Positions 1 through 8,296 are shown, counted from the first letter of the stretch. The stretch: DNA of 64,000 nt from Cryobacterium sp. PAMC25264 (GCF_019443325.1 NZ_CP080383.1:3472001-3536000), one strand, 5' to 3'. A program made the numbers and translations. The notes: generated by a model from the letters alone, not told the origin.

Positions 1-1012
1 TGGCCGTGGTGACCACCTGCGCCACCGGGGTGGCGGTCTTGGCCAGGGCGGCGGCGACCCCGCTGGCCAGGCCCATAAACGCGATCTCGCCCACCACGAG
101 CCACCAGAACCAGGGGTCGACGGTGCCGGTGACGGTGCGCATCCGGCGGAGTAGGTAGCGGCGCTGCAGAACGCCGAAGCCGCCCAGCACCAGCAGCACG
201 GCGACCTTGGCCAGCACCAGGACGCCGTAGCCGGTGAGCAGTTTGTCCCAGCTGCCCACGCGCAGTTCGGCGCTGACGTATCCGGACGCCGCAACGACGA
301 CGAAGCTCACCAGGGCGAGGGTGGAGTAGCGGCCCATGACTTCGCGCAGGCGCACTGGGCTCAGCTGACGCTGCAGCAGGATGACCGTGAGCAGGCCACC
401 CAGCCAGACGGCGGCGAAGACCAGGTGCAGTCCGAGCGCCGTGATCGCGGCGTCGTGGCCCTCCGCGCCCGCGGAGTGGCCCTGCTGGGCCATCGGCAGC
501 AACGACAGCAACGCCAGCACCGTGACGAAGACCAGGGCGGTCTGGTTGCGCACGGCGAAGCACAGCACGGTCACGGCCGCGGCGATGAGCGTGGTGGTGA
601 GCCAAGCCTGTCCAATGGCGATCTGGCTGAAGAATTGGCCCACCGTGGCGCTGAACCTGTCGTCGAGGCTCACGGTGACGTTGGTCACCTGCAGGAAGGT
701 GAGGAAGCCGGTGAGCGCGGAAGCGATGGTGAGGAACGCGGCCGACGCGGCGGCAAGGTCGATCGCGGTGCCGAACTCCCGTTCCCGCGGGCTCAGGGCG
801 AAACAGGTGAGCACCAGGGCGCCGATGGTGCCGGCCGCGCCGAGGTTGACCAGGAGCTTGGCCACCGGCAGCCCCCAGCGCACGACGGCGCCTGGGTCGG
901 CGAGGAGTTGGGCGTCCGCCCCACCGCCGTAGGCGAGTCCCGCCAGAGTCGCCAGAATGGCGACCAGCAGCAGCGCTGCCGGCCCGATGATACGAACGTA
1001 ACGGGGCACCAC
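1..1012 (-). CDS. CopD-family copper resistance / cytochrome oxidase assembly membrane protein, 3' end missing
   Basis: An open frame runs leftward off the window edge for about 337 codons, so only the N-terminal part is present. It is almost entirely hydrophobic, with roughly eight membrane segments. A CopD-like signature region (a GHSAGAEGHDAA stretch followed by a helix with HLVFAAVWLGGL) lies in the middle; the histidines fit copper handling. The start must be one of two adjacent GTG codons (1012 or 1009), because an in-frame TAA lies at 1021-1019. In related actinobacteria such a CopD half is often fused to a CtaG-like cytochrome c oxidase assembly half; whether that half exists here lies outside the window. 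Copper transport is inferred from family, not shown. Confidence 0.75.
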   Translation of the reverse strand, partial: MVPRYVRIIGPAALLLVAILATLAGLAYGGGADAQLLADPGAVVRWGLPVAKLLVNLGAAGTIGALVLTCFALSPREREFGTAIDLAAASAAFLTIASALTGFLTFLQVTNVTVSLDDRFSATVGQFFSQIAIGQAWLTTTLIAAAVTVLCFAVRNQTALVFVTVLALLSLLPMAQQGHSAGAEGHDAAITALGLHLVFAAVWLGGLLTVILLQRQLSPVRLREVMGRYSTLALVSFVVVAASGYVSAELRVGSWDKLLTGYGVLVLAKVAVLLVLGGFGVLQRRYLLRRMRTVTGTVDPWFWWLVVGEIAFMGLASGVAAALAKTATPVAQVVTTA

Positions 1013-1096
1013 TCCAGCTTAACCGGCGGCGGATGCCTATCGGTCCGGCGGCCCGGCCCTGCCAGGGTTCGGGGAGCAGGAACACCAGGGCACAGA

Positions 1097-1128
1097 CAAT
1101 GGGCGCCGACCGAAGTCGACGCCCATTG
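1097..1128 (-). terminator. Stem-loop downstream of the HU gene
   Basis: A near-perfect inverted repeat (CAATGGGCG against CGCCCATTG, inner CGAC/GTCG, loop CGAA) sits 20 bases past the HU stop codon on the transcribed strand. No T-run follows, so it fits the U-tract-less hairpin terminators common in actinobacteria. Confidence 0.6.
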
Positions 1129-1147
1129 GTACTACGAAGCTTGCAAC

Positions 1148-1435
1148 CTACTTGGCGGCAGCCTTGAGCTTGCTGCCAGCGGTCAGCTTGACGCGGTGGC
1201 CGGCAGCAATGGCGATCTCTTCGCCGGTCTGCGGGTTGCGGCCGGTGCGAGCAGCCGTCGCGGTGCGCTCGACGCCGAGCCATCCCGGGATGGTGACCTT
1301 GCCGTCGTTAGCAACGGTGTCGGCGAGGGTTGCAAAGAAAGCGTTCAGAACGCCGTCGACAGCAGCCTGGCTCTGGCCAGAGTCTGCGGCAACCTTGGCA
1401 ACGAGCTCGGTCTTGTTCAGCGACTTGTCAGCCAT
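1148..1435 (-). CDS. hup: HU-family nucleoid DNA-binding protein
   Basis: 95 residues, the usual length of a bacterial HU subunit without the long basic tail seen in mycobacterial or streptomycete HupB/HupS. The N-terminus (MADKSLNKTELVAKVA) and the DNA-contacting arm region (GRNPQTGEEIAIAAGHRVKLTAGSKLK) match the family. HU binds and bends DNA as a dimer and organises the nucleoid. The start at 1435 follows a strong ribosome site (GAGGAGGAC). A much longer upstream frame exists but is not supported by the ribosome site. A stem-loop follows the stop. The gene is monocistronic, co-directional with the ribosomal protein genes upstream. Confidence 0.95.
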   Translation of the reverse strand: MADKSLNKTELVAKVAADSGQSQAAVDGVLNAFFATLADTVANDGKVTIPGWLGVERTATAARTGRNPQTGEEIAIAAGHRVKLTAGSKLKAAAK

Positions 1436-1757
1436 TGAGTGTCCTCCTCGGACCTTCGTCTGTAAAAAACAGGTATTCACGTGAAGCGGGCGACGTTGTG
1501 ACAACGCCTCCGTTGGTCGGTTCGACCGCGTTGAATCTAGCATTGATCCGCGGAAATCCGCGGATTTACGGCGTTTCGAGCCGCTTTGCCCGGCTAATTG
1601 ACTGCCTTTGCGCTGTGCGCGAACCGATGTGGGGTCCCGGGCCCCCCGATCAGGGTGGAGGGCCGAGCGGCACGCCCGGGTACGCGACAGGGGATGCCCG
1701 ACCGAAGTCGGGCATCCCCTGTGGTGTGCCTGGATCGCTGACGCGATCAGGAGCTGG
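1436..1757. other. Intergenic region between HU and rpsN
   Basis: 322 bases without a convincing gene. It holds the HU ribosome site, a directly repeated ATCCGCGGA pair around 1546-1566, and the rpsN-side stem-loop at 1687-1722. The HU promoter must lie here; I cannot place it confidently. Confidence 0.5.
1687..1722 (-). terminator. Perfect stem-loop downstream of rpsN
   Basis: A 16-bp perfect inverted repeat (left arm ACAGGGGATGCCCGAC, loop CGAA) lies 35 bases past the rpsN stop. There is no T-run on the transcribed strand. The position at the end of the rpmB-rpmG-rpsN operon and the same CGAA loop as the HU stem-loop support a hairpin-only terminator. Confidence 0.75.
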
Positions 1758-2063
1758 TTACCAGCTGGACTTGGTGATGCCGGGCAGCTCGCCGCGGTGC
1801 GCCATGTCGCGGAAACGTACGCGCGAGATGCCGAACTTGGAGAGGTGGCCACGGGGACGACCGTCAACCGCGTCGCGGTTGCGCAGGCGAACCGGCGAGG
1901 CGTTGCGGGGCAGCTTCTGGAGGCCCTTGCGAGCCTCTTCGCGGGACTCGTCGGTGCCGGCCGGGTCGACAAGAGCCTTCTTCAGCTCGAGGCGCTTCGC
2001 GGCGTAACGCTCAACGATGACCTTGCGCTGGTTGTTCTTGGCAATCATGCTCTTCTTCGCCAT
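1758..2063 (-). CDS. rpsN: 30S ribosomal protein S14, zinc-independent form
   Basis: 101 residues, the long S14 type, ending in the conserved [22 protein letters not shown] tail. It contains no cysteine, so it is the C-minus form that does not bind zinc; the short zinc-ribbon type (about 61 residues) carries CxxC pairs. S14 sits in the head of the small subunit. It is the last gene of rpmB-rpmG-rpsN, two bases after rpmG. In many actinobacteria this trio is the zinc-saving paralogue set under Zur control, and a Zur-type regulator is encoded just upstream, but I see no operator in front of the trio. Confidence 0.97.
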   Translation of the reverse strand: MAKKSMIAKNNQRKVIVERYAAKRLELKKALVDPAGTDESREEARKGLQKLPRNASPVRLRNRDAVDGRPRGHLSKFGISRVRFRDMAHRGELPGITKSSW

Positions 2064-2065
2064 TT

Positions 2066-2233
2066 TTAGCGCTCCTCACGGAAGTCAACGTGCTTGCGCA
2101 CTACGGGGTCGTACTTCTTGAGCACGAGTCGGTCGGGGTTGTTGCGACGGTTCTTCTTGGTCACGTAGGTGTAACCGGTTCCTGCCGTCGAACGCAGCTT
2201 GATGATCGGACGTACGTCCTGAGCCTTAGCCAT
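2066..2233 (-). CDS. rpmG: 50S ribosomal protein L33, cysteine-free form
   Basis: 55 residues ([20 protein letters not shown] start, VDFREER end), typical of L33. No cysteine is present, so this is the non-zinc form. The ATG overlaps the rpmB stop codon as TAATG, implying translational coupling. It lies between rpmB and rpsN in one operon. Confidence 0.95.
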   Translation of the reverse strand: MAKAQDVRPIIKLRSTAGTGYTYVTKKNRRNNPDRLVLKKYDPVVRKHVDFREER

Positions 2234-2469
2234 TAGATTTTCTCCCCACGTGCGAGCAGGTCCTTGACAACCGACTCGATGCCGCGAGCATCAATAACCT
2301 TGATGCCCTTTGCCGAGAGGGTCAGCGTGACGTTGCGGCGAAGCGACGGCACGAAGTACTTCTTGGTCTGCACGTTCGGGTCGAAGCGACGCTTGGTGCG
2401 CCGGTGCGAGTGCGAAATGTTGTGTCCAAAGCCGGGAACGGCTCCGGTCACCTGGCAGGTTGCTGCCAT
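2233..2469 (-). CDS. rpmB: 50S ribosomal protein L28
   Basis: 78 residues beginning [20 protein letters not shown], a recognisable L28 N-terminus, ending in the family tail [16 protein letters not shown]. Only one cysteine is present, so it lacks the paired CxxC zinc ribbon. The start at 2469 follows GGAGGAAAACC; a longer frame to 2508 is rejected because the ribosome site lies inside it. First gene of the rpmB-rpmG-rpsN operon. The 176 bases upstream hold no recognisable Zur box. Confidence 0.96.
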   Translation of the reverse strand: MAATCQVTGAVPGFGHNISHSHRRTKRRFDPNVQTKKYFVPSLRRNVTLTLSAKGIKVIDARGIESVVKDLLARGEKI

Positions 2470-2645
2470 GGTTTTCCTCCAATACCGAAGGGCGAATGCC
2501 CTTCCCAAGATCTCTTGTCGGCCGGCTCGCGTTGGATTCCGCCCGGAAACGGCCGGCCGAAACGTGAGTTCCGGCGGCTGATTCGATGGGAGGAAAAGAC
2601 ACGAACAAGCAATGCACGCACAGATATGCGCAGCAGCTACCTAGC

Positions 2646-3053
2646 CTACGGGTTCGGGCGCACCGATGCAAGCGCAGTGCAGGCGGCGCAGAGGCCGAAG
2701 ACATCCACGACGTGCGCGGCCTCGGTGAAGCCGTGTTCGGCGGCCACAGCGGTGGCCCAGTTCTCGATGGCGTCCACCTCGATCTCGACCGTGAGCCCGC
2801 AGTTGCGGCAGATCAGGTGGTGGTGGTGCTCGGTGGTGGTGCAGGCCCGGTAGAGGCTCTCGCCGTCGGGGGATTGCAGGGAGTCGGCGTCGCCCTCCAC
2901 GGCGAGGTCGCCCAGGGCGCGGTAGACCGTGGCGAGGCCGATCGGAGATCCGGTGGCGTGCAGGGCGGCGTGTAGACCCTGGGCGCTGACGAAGCCCTCG
3001 GCCCGGCCGAGCTCGGTGCGCACGGCCTCTCGCTGCCAGGTGTTTCGCTTCAT
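2646..3053 (-). CDS. zur: Fur-family metalloregulator, probably Zur
   Basis: 135 residues with a Fur fold: an N-terminal winged helix (TVYRAL recognition segment about 42-47), a histidine-rich metal site TTTEHHHHLICRNCG (72-86), and two CxxC structural-zinc pairs, CRNC (82-85) and CAAC (122-125). Its ATG overlaps the upstream permease stop as ATGA, so it is the last gene of a metal ABC transporter operon. Regulator plus zinc-type transporter plus a Zur-like operator at 6631-6645 argues for Zur, repressing uptake when zinc is replete. Mn- or Fe-responsive Fur relatives cannot be excluded by sequence alone. Confidence 0.85.
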   Translation of the reverse strand: MKRNTWQREAVRTELGRAEGFVSAQGLHAALHATGSPIGLATVYRALGDLAVEGDADSLQSPDGESLYRACTTTEHHHHLICRNCGLTVEIEVDAIENWATAVAAEHGFTEAAHVVDVFGLCAACTALASVRPNP

Positions 3054-3886
3054 GAGTCCAACCGTAGCCCGGCCCGGGCCGGCTGGTGAACTCCGCTGCG
3101 CCGCGTGACCAGTGCGCGGGCCCCCAGGGCAAGGAGGAAGCACGCGGCCGCGGTGAGTGCGATGGCCGGGCCGGCGGCCACGTCCAGGGCCCGGGAGAGC
3201 AGCACTCCGACGATGCCTGAGCCGGCGCCGATGACCGGGGCCAGCAGCGCAATGTGCGCGGCACTGTGCACCAGAAGGCGGGCCGCAGCGGCGGGGGCGG
3301 CGATCAGCGCGATAGCCAGGATGGCGCCGACGGCGGGCATCACCGAGACCACGGTGGCCGCGATCAGCACCAGGGCGAGCGCCTCGATGGCCCATTCCCG
3401 GTACCCGGCCGCCCGGTAGCCGGTGCGGTCGAAGGTCGAGAAGAGGATCTCCTTGCCCAGGAACACCGCCGCGAGAACGGCCACGGCCAGCACGGTTCCG
3501 GCGAGGATCACATCGCCGTCGGTCACGGTGAGGATCGAGCCCACCAGGTAGGACTCCACGTGCACGGGCAGCGACGGATTGAGTGCCTGCAGCAGCACGC
3601 CGAGCGCGAAGCCGGCGGTGAGCATGATCCCGGAGGCCACCTGGCTGCCCTGGCGGCGCACCCGGCCGAGCGCGGTCATGATGCCCACGATGAGGGCGCT
3701 GGCCACCGCGGCACCGAGGGGGATGCTGATGCCCAGCATCGCCGCGGCGACCGCTCCGGGGAAGGTGGCGTGGGTGAGCGCCTGGGCGAAGAACGTGCGT
3801 CGGCGCAGCACCACGAGAGTGCCGACGAGGCCGCTGAGCGCGCCGATGAGCACGGCGGCGAGGAGGGCCTTCTCGAAGTAGCCCAT
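3050..3886 (-). CDS. Metal ABC transporter permease, second subunit
   Basis: 278 residues, about eight membrane helices, ABC-3 (ZnuB/TroD) type: FFAQALTHATFPGAVAAA near residue 35 and the GYRAAGYREWAIEALALVLIA coupling region. The start is taken at 3886, where the upstream permease stop overlaps it as TGATG; the 3' end overlaps zur as ATGA. Two different permease genes side by side recall TroC/TroD-type transporters, where the channel is a heterodimer. Substrate is zinc or manganese; the histidine-rich binding protein and regulator favour zinc. Confidence 0.88.
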   Translation of the reverse strand: MGYFEKALLAAVLIGALSGLVGTLVVLRRRTFFAQALTHATFPGAVAAAMLGISIPLGAAVASALIVGIMTALGRVRRQGSQVASGIMLTAGFALGVLLQALNPSLPVHVESYLVGSILTVTDGDVILAGTVLAVAVLAAVFLGKEILFSTFDRTGYRAAGYREWAIEALALVLIAATVVSVMPAVGAILAIALIAAPAAAARLLVHSAAHIALLAPVIGAGSGIVGVLLSRALDVAAGPAIALTAAACFLLALGARALVTRRSGVHQPARAGLRLDS

Positions 3887-4791
3887 CAGGCGCGCACCGT
3901 CTGGGGCGCTGACTCGGCGGCATCGGCGTCGGCGGGGCGTCGCATCCGGTCGGCCAGGACCCGCACCAGCAGCACCAGCAGGTACCCGGCCACGAGGACC
4001 AGCACGACGGTGGCGCCGCTGGGCAGGTCGATGCCGGCGGCGACCGAGGCTTCGAAGCCGAGCGCCAGGCCCACCCAGGAGCACAGCGCGGCGAAGCCCG
4101 CCGCGAGCGGGAAGAGCAGCCAGAGCCGCACGGTGATCAGCCGGGCCACGGCGCCGGGCACGATGAGCACGGCGAGCACCAGGAGGTTACCGACGGCGCT
4201 GGAGGCGGCCACGACGACCAGGGCGATGGCGACGTTGAGCAGCAGGTCGAGCAGCAGCGGCCGGTAGCCCGCCGCGGCCACGGCGGTGGGGTCGAAGGCG
4301 CGGTAGACCTGCTGCTTGAGGGTGAGGCCCACCAGGAGCAGGGCGAGCGCGCAGATCACCAGAGTCTGCGTGACCTCGGTGGGGGTGACCGTGAGCAGCC
4401 GGCCGAAGAGCAGTTGTTCCAGCTGGCCGGCGTAATTGGTCTGCCGGGAGACCACGAGGATGCCGATGCTGAACATCGCCGTGAACACGATCGCGATGGC
4501 GGCGTCGCCGGAGACCGCGCGCCGGGTGATCAGGGTGAGCACCACGGCCGCGAGGATCGCGGCGATCATGGCCCCGAGGAACAGACCGTCGCGGCCGCCC
4601 CAGACGAAGCCGATCGCGATGCCGGGGAAGATCGAGTGGGTGAGCCCGTCGCTGATGAACTCGAGGCTGCGCAGGTTGACCAGCACCCCCACGATGCCGG
4701 CTACGAGGCTGAGTGCGAGCAGCACCACGAGCGCCCGCGCCATGAACGGGAGCGAGAACGCGGTGAAAAGCGGGCCGAGCAGGTCGATCAT
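3886..4791 (-). CDS. znuB: Metal ABC transporter permease, first subunit
   Basis: 301 residues, roughly eight to nine membrane segments, ABC-3 family: [20 protein letters not shown] (about 42-61) corresponds to the conserved start of the permease domain and the region around [17 protein letters not shown] to the ATPase-coupling loop. It starts directly after the ATPase stop (TGA-ATG with no gap) and overlaps the next permease by one base, so the three are translationally coupled. Imports the metal delivered by the lipoprotein encoded at 5591-6610. Confidence 0.88.
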   Translation of the reverse strand: MIDLLGPLFTAFSLPFMARALVVLLALSLVAGIVGVLVNLRSLEFISDGLTHSIFPGIAIGFVWGGRDGLFLGAMIAAILAAVVLTLITRRAVSGDAAIAIVFTAMFSIGILVVSRQTNYAGQLEQLLFGRLLTVTPTEVTQTLVICALALLLVGLTLKQQVYRAFDPTAVAAAGYRPLLLDLLLNVAIALVVVAASSAVGNLLVLAVLIVPGAVARLITVRLWLLFPLAAGFAALCSWVGLALGFEASVAAGIDLPSGATVVLVLVAGYLLVLLVRVLADRMRRPADADAAESAPQTVRA

Positions 4792-5583
4792 TCAGTGACC
4801 CTCGTGGCCGGGGATGACCAGGGTGTGCTGGTCCATTTCGACGCCCACCTCGTGGAAGGTGCGCTGCACGTTCTCGAGGGTGAGAACGCTCTCGCGCGGT
4901 CCGAACGCCACCTGAGTTCCGTTGAGCAGCAGCACGCGTTCGCAGACCGCACGGGCGAGTTCGAGGTCGTGGGTGGAGACCAGCACTGCCACGCCGTCGG
5001 CCTTGAGCCTCTCGACGGTGCCCACGAGGGCGTCACGGTTGGACTGGTCGAGCCCGTTGAACGGCTCGTCGAGCAGCAACAGCCGGGGGCCGGCGGCCAC
5101 GGCGCGGGCGAGCAGTCCACGCTGCTGCTGACCGCCGGAGAGTTCCCCGAACCGGGTCTTGGCGCGATGGGCCAGCCCCACGGTCTCCAGCGCGGCGGCC
5201 ACGGCTGTGCGGTCTTTCTTTCCCGGTAGCCGCAGCCAGCCGAGTTGGCGGTAGCGGCCCATCATGACGACCTGCTCGAGCGTCACCGGGAACTCCGGGT
5301 CCAGTTCGTCGGTCTGCGGCACGTAGCCGATGCTGCCGGCCGGCGCGGTGTCCTGGCCGAGCACCTCGACGGTGCCGCTGGTGCGGTGGATCAGGCCCAG
5401 GATGCCCTTGAGCAGCGTGGACTTGCCCGACCCGTTCGGGCCGATCAGAGCGATGGCCTCACCGGCAATCAGGTCGAAGTCCAGGCCGGTGAGGGCGGGA
5501 GTATGCGCGTACGCGAACGAGGCCCCGGAGACTCGGAGGGCGAGCGGAGCGGGCATCCGCTGCTGAGAAGGGTTCTCGTTCAC
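4792..5583 (-). CDS. znuC: Metal ABC transporter ATP-binding protein
   Basis: 263 residues with all ABC ATPase motifs: Walker A GPNGSGKST (48-56), Q-loop around YVPQTDEL (87-94), signature LSGGQQQR (148-155), Walker B LLLLDEP (168-174) and H-loop STHD with His205. Energises the two permeases encoded immediately downstream. Lies 7 bases after the binding-protein gene in a five-gene leftward operon (binding protein, ATPase, two permeases, zur), transcribed from the promoter with a Zur-like box near 6631. Confidence 0.92.
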   Translation of the reverse strand: MNENPSQQRMPAPLALRVSGASFAYAHTPALTGLDFDLIAGEAIALIGPNGSGKSTLLKGILGLIHRTSGTVEVLGQDTAPAGSIGYVPQTDELDPEFPVTLEQVVMMGRYRQLGWLRLPGKKDRTAVAAALETVGLAHRAKTRFGELSGGQQQRGLLARAVAAGPRLLLLDEPFNGLDQSNRDALVGTVERLKADGVAVLVSTHDLELARAVCERVLLLNGTQVAFGPRESVLTLENVQRTFHEVGVEMDQHTLVIPGHEGH

Positions 5584-5590
5584 TCGTCAA

Positions 5591-6610
5591 CTATTGCAGG
5601 TCGGCGGGCACGGCGGTGGGCGTCACACCCCAGGATTCGAGGATCAGGCGCACATTGTGCAGCTGAGAGGTGATGTAGGTGGCGCCGTCGCTGTCCGCAG
5701 GGCCGAGGGAGTCACCGTAGAGCGCGTCGTCACCGGAGTAGACCGTGACGCCGGCCTCGCTCGCGATGGTGTCAGCGGCCTTGGGGTTGATGGAGGCCTC
5801 GGAGAAGACGGCCTTGACGCCGGTGGCCTTGATCGCGGCCACCAGGGTGTCGATCTCGGCGGCGCTCGGTTCGGCGTTGTCGTCGAAGCTCGGGATGACA
5901 CTGCCGACGTAGGTGATGCCGTAGGCGGCGGTGAAGTAGCCGAACGCGTCGTGGTTGCTCACGAGCAGGCGCTCGGCGGCGGGCACCGCGTCGATGTTCT
6001 CCCGGATCCAGCCGTCCAGCTCGGCGAGCTGCCCGGTGTAGGCGGTCGCGTTGGTTTCGAACGCGGCGGCGTGGGTGCTGCTGGCGGCAGCGAGACCGTT
6101 GGCGATGGTGCCGGCCATGGCCTCGGCGTTGCTCACGTCGGTCCAAATGTGCGGATTGCCGCCGGCGTGGTCGTGCTCGGCATCGTCGCTGGGAGCCGCG
6201 GTGGACCCCTCGTCCTCGTGGCCGGCCTCGCCGTCGAGGATGCTGATGCCCTCGTCGGAATCGATGGTCACGCCGTCGAAGCCGGACGCGGCAATAGCGT
6301 CATCGAGCCATTCCTCCAGTCCCACTCCGTTGATCACGAGCACGTCGGCAGCGCCGAGGGCCGTGAGGTCGGCGACCGACGGGTCGTAGCTGTGCGCGCT
6401 CTGGTTGGGCTGGATCAGCTGCGTGACCGTGACACCGTCGGTGTCGCCGACGATGTTGCGGGTGAGGTCGGCGATCTGGGTCGTGGTAGCGACGACCTTG
6501 AGGTCGCCGTCCGCCCCGGCGGAGGCTGCGGGGGTCGAGGCGGAGCAGCCGGCCAGCACGAGGACGGCCGAGACGGCCAGGGCGGGGAGGAGGAGTTTGG
6601 GGGTCTTCAC
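5591..6610 (-). CDS. znuA: Metal-binding lipoprotein of the ABC transporter (ZnuA-like)
   Basis: 339 residues from GTG at 6610. A lipobox (VLAGC, Cys22) marks it as an anchored lipoprotein. Cluster-A-I metal ligands are visible: His73 (SAHSYDPS), His154 (NPHIW), His220 (SNHDAFGY) and an acidic residue near 300 (YGDSLG). An Asp/Glu/His-rich loop at about 131-148 (GHEDE...HDHAGG) is typical of zinc-specific members. A longer frame from 6652 would translate the operator itself as MVLTIIIIRR, so the GTG start is preferred; it lies about 8 bases past a -10-like hexamer, suggesting a leaderless mRNA. Confidence 0.9.
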   Translation of the reverse strand: MKTPKLLLPALAVSAVLVLAGCSASTPAASAGADGDLKVVATTTQIADLTRNIVGDTDGVTVTQLIQPNQSAHSYDPSVADLTALGAADVLVINGVGLEEWLDDAIAASGFDGVTIDSDEGISILDGEAGHEDEGSTAAPSDDAEHDHAGGNPHIWTDVSNAEAMAGTIANGLAAASSTHAAAFETNATAYTGQLAELDGWIRENIDAVPAAERLLVSNHDAFGYFTAAYGITYVGSVIPSFDDNAEPSAAEIDTLVAAIKATGVKAVFSEASINPKAADTIASEAGVTVYSGDDALYGDSLGPADSDGATYITSQLHNVRLILESWGVTPTAVPADLQ

Positions 6611-6617
6611 GTGGGAA

Positions 6618-6646
6618 ACGGTACGCCTAATGATAATGATTGTCAA
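6618..6646 (-). promoter_or_regulatory. Promoter with embedded Zur-like operator in front of znuA
   Basis: On the minus strand a perfect -35 TTGACA (6646-6641) is followed after 17 bases by TACCGT (6623-6618). Between them lies TGATAATGATTGTCA (plus strand 6631-6645), a 15-bp near-palindrome with one mismatched pair that matches the general Zur/Fur box pattern. A repressor bound there would block RNA polymerase. The GTG start of znuA begins 8 bases after the -10. Confidence 0.75.
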
Positions 6647-6661
6647 AACCAATAGAGCTGG

Positions 6662-7381
6662 TCAGAGATGCCGCAGATACCGCTCCGGCGCGTCGAGGAA
6701 GCTGGCCCAGTTGCTGACCAGATCGAGGTCCCGCCAGGCCGTCTCGCGCAGCCCCCAGTCGCCCACCTCGAGAATCCGTGCGCCGGGCAAGGCGGCGAGC
6801 AGCGGAGAGTGGGTCGACATGATCACCTGCGATCCGCCCGCCGCGAGCAGGTCCTTCAGGTGCCCGAGCAGGGCGAGGCAGCCCGAGAAGGAGAGGGCGG
6901 ACTCGGGTTCGTCGAGCACCCAGAGGCCACGGCCGCGGAACCTGTCGATGGCCAGCTCGAGGAACGATTCACCGTGAGAGATCTCGTGGAAGCGCGGTTC
7001 CGGCCGGCCGCCCGGATTCTGCTCGAGATAGGTGAAGAAGCCGTGCATCGTCTCGGCGCGCAGGAAGTAGCCGTGTCGGGTGGCGCCGCCGGTGCGCACC
7101 AGGCGCAGGTGGTCGTGCAGGGCAGACTCGCTCGGCCGGGTGGAGTTGCGGGCCCCGGTGGAGCCGCCCTCCGGTGAGAGTCCCCAGGCTAGTGCGATGG
7201 CCTCCACGAGGGTGGACTTGCCGGCGCCGTTCTCGCCCACGAAGACCGTGGCCGCGCCCAAGTCGAGGCCGTCCGCCAGCAGCTGAGTGACGGGCGGCAG
7301 CGTGGCCGGCCACACCGTCCGGTCCAGCGGATGCTGTGGATCCTCCTCGACCCGGCGCAGCGGGGTTGTCTCAAAGGCCAT
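6662..7381 (-). CDS. AAA family ATPase (ABC-like, SMC-type)
   Basis: 239 residues. Walker A GENGAGKST (49-57), Walker B WVLDEPE (154-160) and a switch histidine STHSPLL (His191) are all present. The short linker between the Walker motifs matches the group of small stand-alone AAA/ABC ATPases with no membrane partner, often annotated only as AAA family ATPase. A ribosome site is not obvious. It lies upstream of znuA in the same direction with 51 bases between, but znuA has its own promoter, so a functional link is uncertain. Role unknown. Confidence 0.8.
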   Translation of the reverse strand: MAFETTPLRRVEEDPQHPLDRTVWPATLPPVTQLLADGLDLGAATVFVGENGAGKSTLVEAIALAWGLSPEGGSTGARNSTRPSESALHDHLRLVRTGGATRHGYFLRAETMHGFFTYLEQNPGGRPEPRFHEISHGESFLELAIDRFRGRGLWVLDEPESALSFSGCLALLGHLKDLLAAGGSQVIMSTHSPLLAALPGARILEVGDWGLRETAWRDLDLVSNWASFLDAPERYLRHL

Positions 7382-7490
7382 GCCCCATCCTCCCGCGCCG
7401 GGCGGCGATCCGGGCCGTGAGTTGCCATTTGAGGCCCATTGCCCGCCGCTGAGAGGGCTCCAACAGGCAATTCGCAGTCACACACTGTGC

Positions 7491-7544
7491 CGACTTGCCA
7501 CTTCGAGCCGCTTCGTGCCGCCTGAAGCGGCGCCAACTGGCGAC
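7491..7544. repeat. Dispersed-repeat-like imperfect palindrome in a divergent promoter region
   Basis: An 8-bp perfect stem GCCGCTTC/GAAGCGGC (7507-7514 and 7524-7531) is flanked by imperfectly mirrored arms CGACTTGCCACTT and GCCAACTGGCGACT. A related GAGTTGCCATTT word lies nearby at about 7420. It falls between the divergent ATPase and acetyltransferase genes and could be a REP-like element or regulatory structure. Confidence 0.4.
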
Positions 7545-7669
7545 TCGCGGTGGCCAGGCGCGGGCTCTACTCTGTTGCAATGGGAGTACGGGCCGGGAAG
7601 GCCGGCACCACGTGGGCCGGGTGCCTGCCCACGCCCGCCGGCTCGGGTCTCGCCCGCAAGGCCAGGCAA

Positions 7670-8227
7670 ATGGCGCAAGCCGCTCCGGCGGCGGTGCTGC
7701 GACCGTGGCGCATCGATGACGCCGTCGACCTGCAACGGGCCTTCGTCGTCAGCGGCGACCTCGCCGCGCAACTCGGCGCCGTCGAGCTGTCCACCCTGGC
7801 CCGCTGCCAGAGCTTCATCGCCGACAACCTCGCCACCGGCACGGTGTCCCGGCAGAACTTCGCCATCACCCTCGACGGCATCGCGGTGGGCAATGTCGGG
7901 GTCGGCAGCATGGAGCACCGGCACGGCACCGGCTGGGTCTACTACTGGGTCTCCGCCGAGGCGCGCGGGCGGGGCCTGGCGACCCTCGCGCTGGTGTCCA
8001 TCGCCGACTGGGCCTTCACCGAGCAGGGATTGCACCGGCTCGAGCTGGGCCACCGCACCAACAACCCGGCGTCCTGCCGGGTTGCCACCAAGGCCGGGTT
8101 CGCTACCGAGGGCATCGAGCGGCAGAAGCTGAAATACGGCACCGAACGCTTCGACGTCGAGACCCACGCCAGGCTCCGCACGGATGCGCCCCCACAGCTG
8201 CGCCCGCTGCCCACGTACACGACCTAG
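7670..8227 (+). CDS. GNAT-family N-acetyltransferase
   Basis: 185 residues from ATG 7670. The acetyl-CoA pyrophosphate-binding loop RGRGLA (99-104) with the preceding strand GWVYYWVSAEA, and the later LHRLELGHRTNNPASCRVATKAGF segment, are typical of RimJ/RimL-like GNATs. These acetylate N-terminal or side-chain amines; the substrate cannot be told. An upstream frame extends to 7550 but has no good ribosome site and low-complexity composition, so the shorter start is preferred without strong proof. It is followed 69 bases later by a PrmC-related methyltransferase, similar to the rimI-prmC type pairing elsewhere. Confidence 0.82.
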   Translation: MAQAAPAAVLRPWRIDDAVDLQRAFVVSGDLAAQLGAVELSTLARCQSFIADNLATGTVSRQNFAITLDGIAVGNVGVGSMEHRHGTGWVYYWVSAEARGRGLATLALVSIADWAFTEQGLHRLELGHRTNNPASCRVATKAGFATEGIERQKLKYGTERFDVETHARLRTDAPPQLRPLPTYTT

Positions 8228-8296
8228 GACGGGTCCATGCCGCTCGACTCCCGCGCCGCCCCGGCACGCCGGCCGCACACCCTGGCGGACTGACCG

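Noticed and set aside
6611..6652. Upstream start of znuA at 6652
   Set aside because: It would place the Zur-like operator and the promoter inside the coding sequence and precede the signal peptide with IIIIRR.
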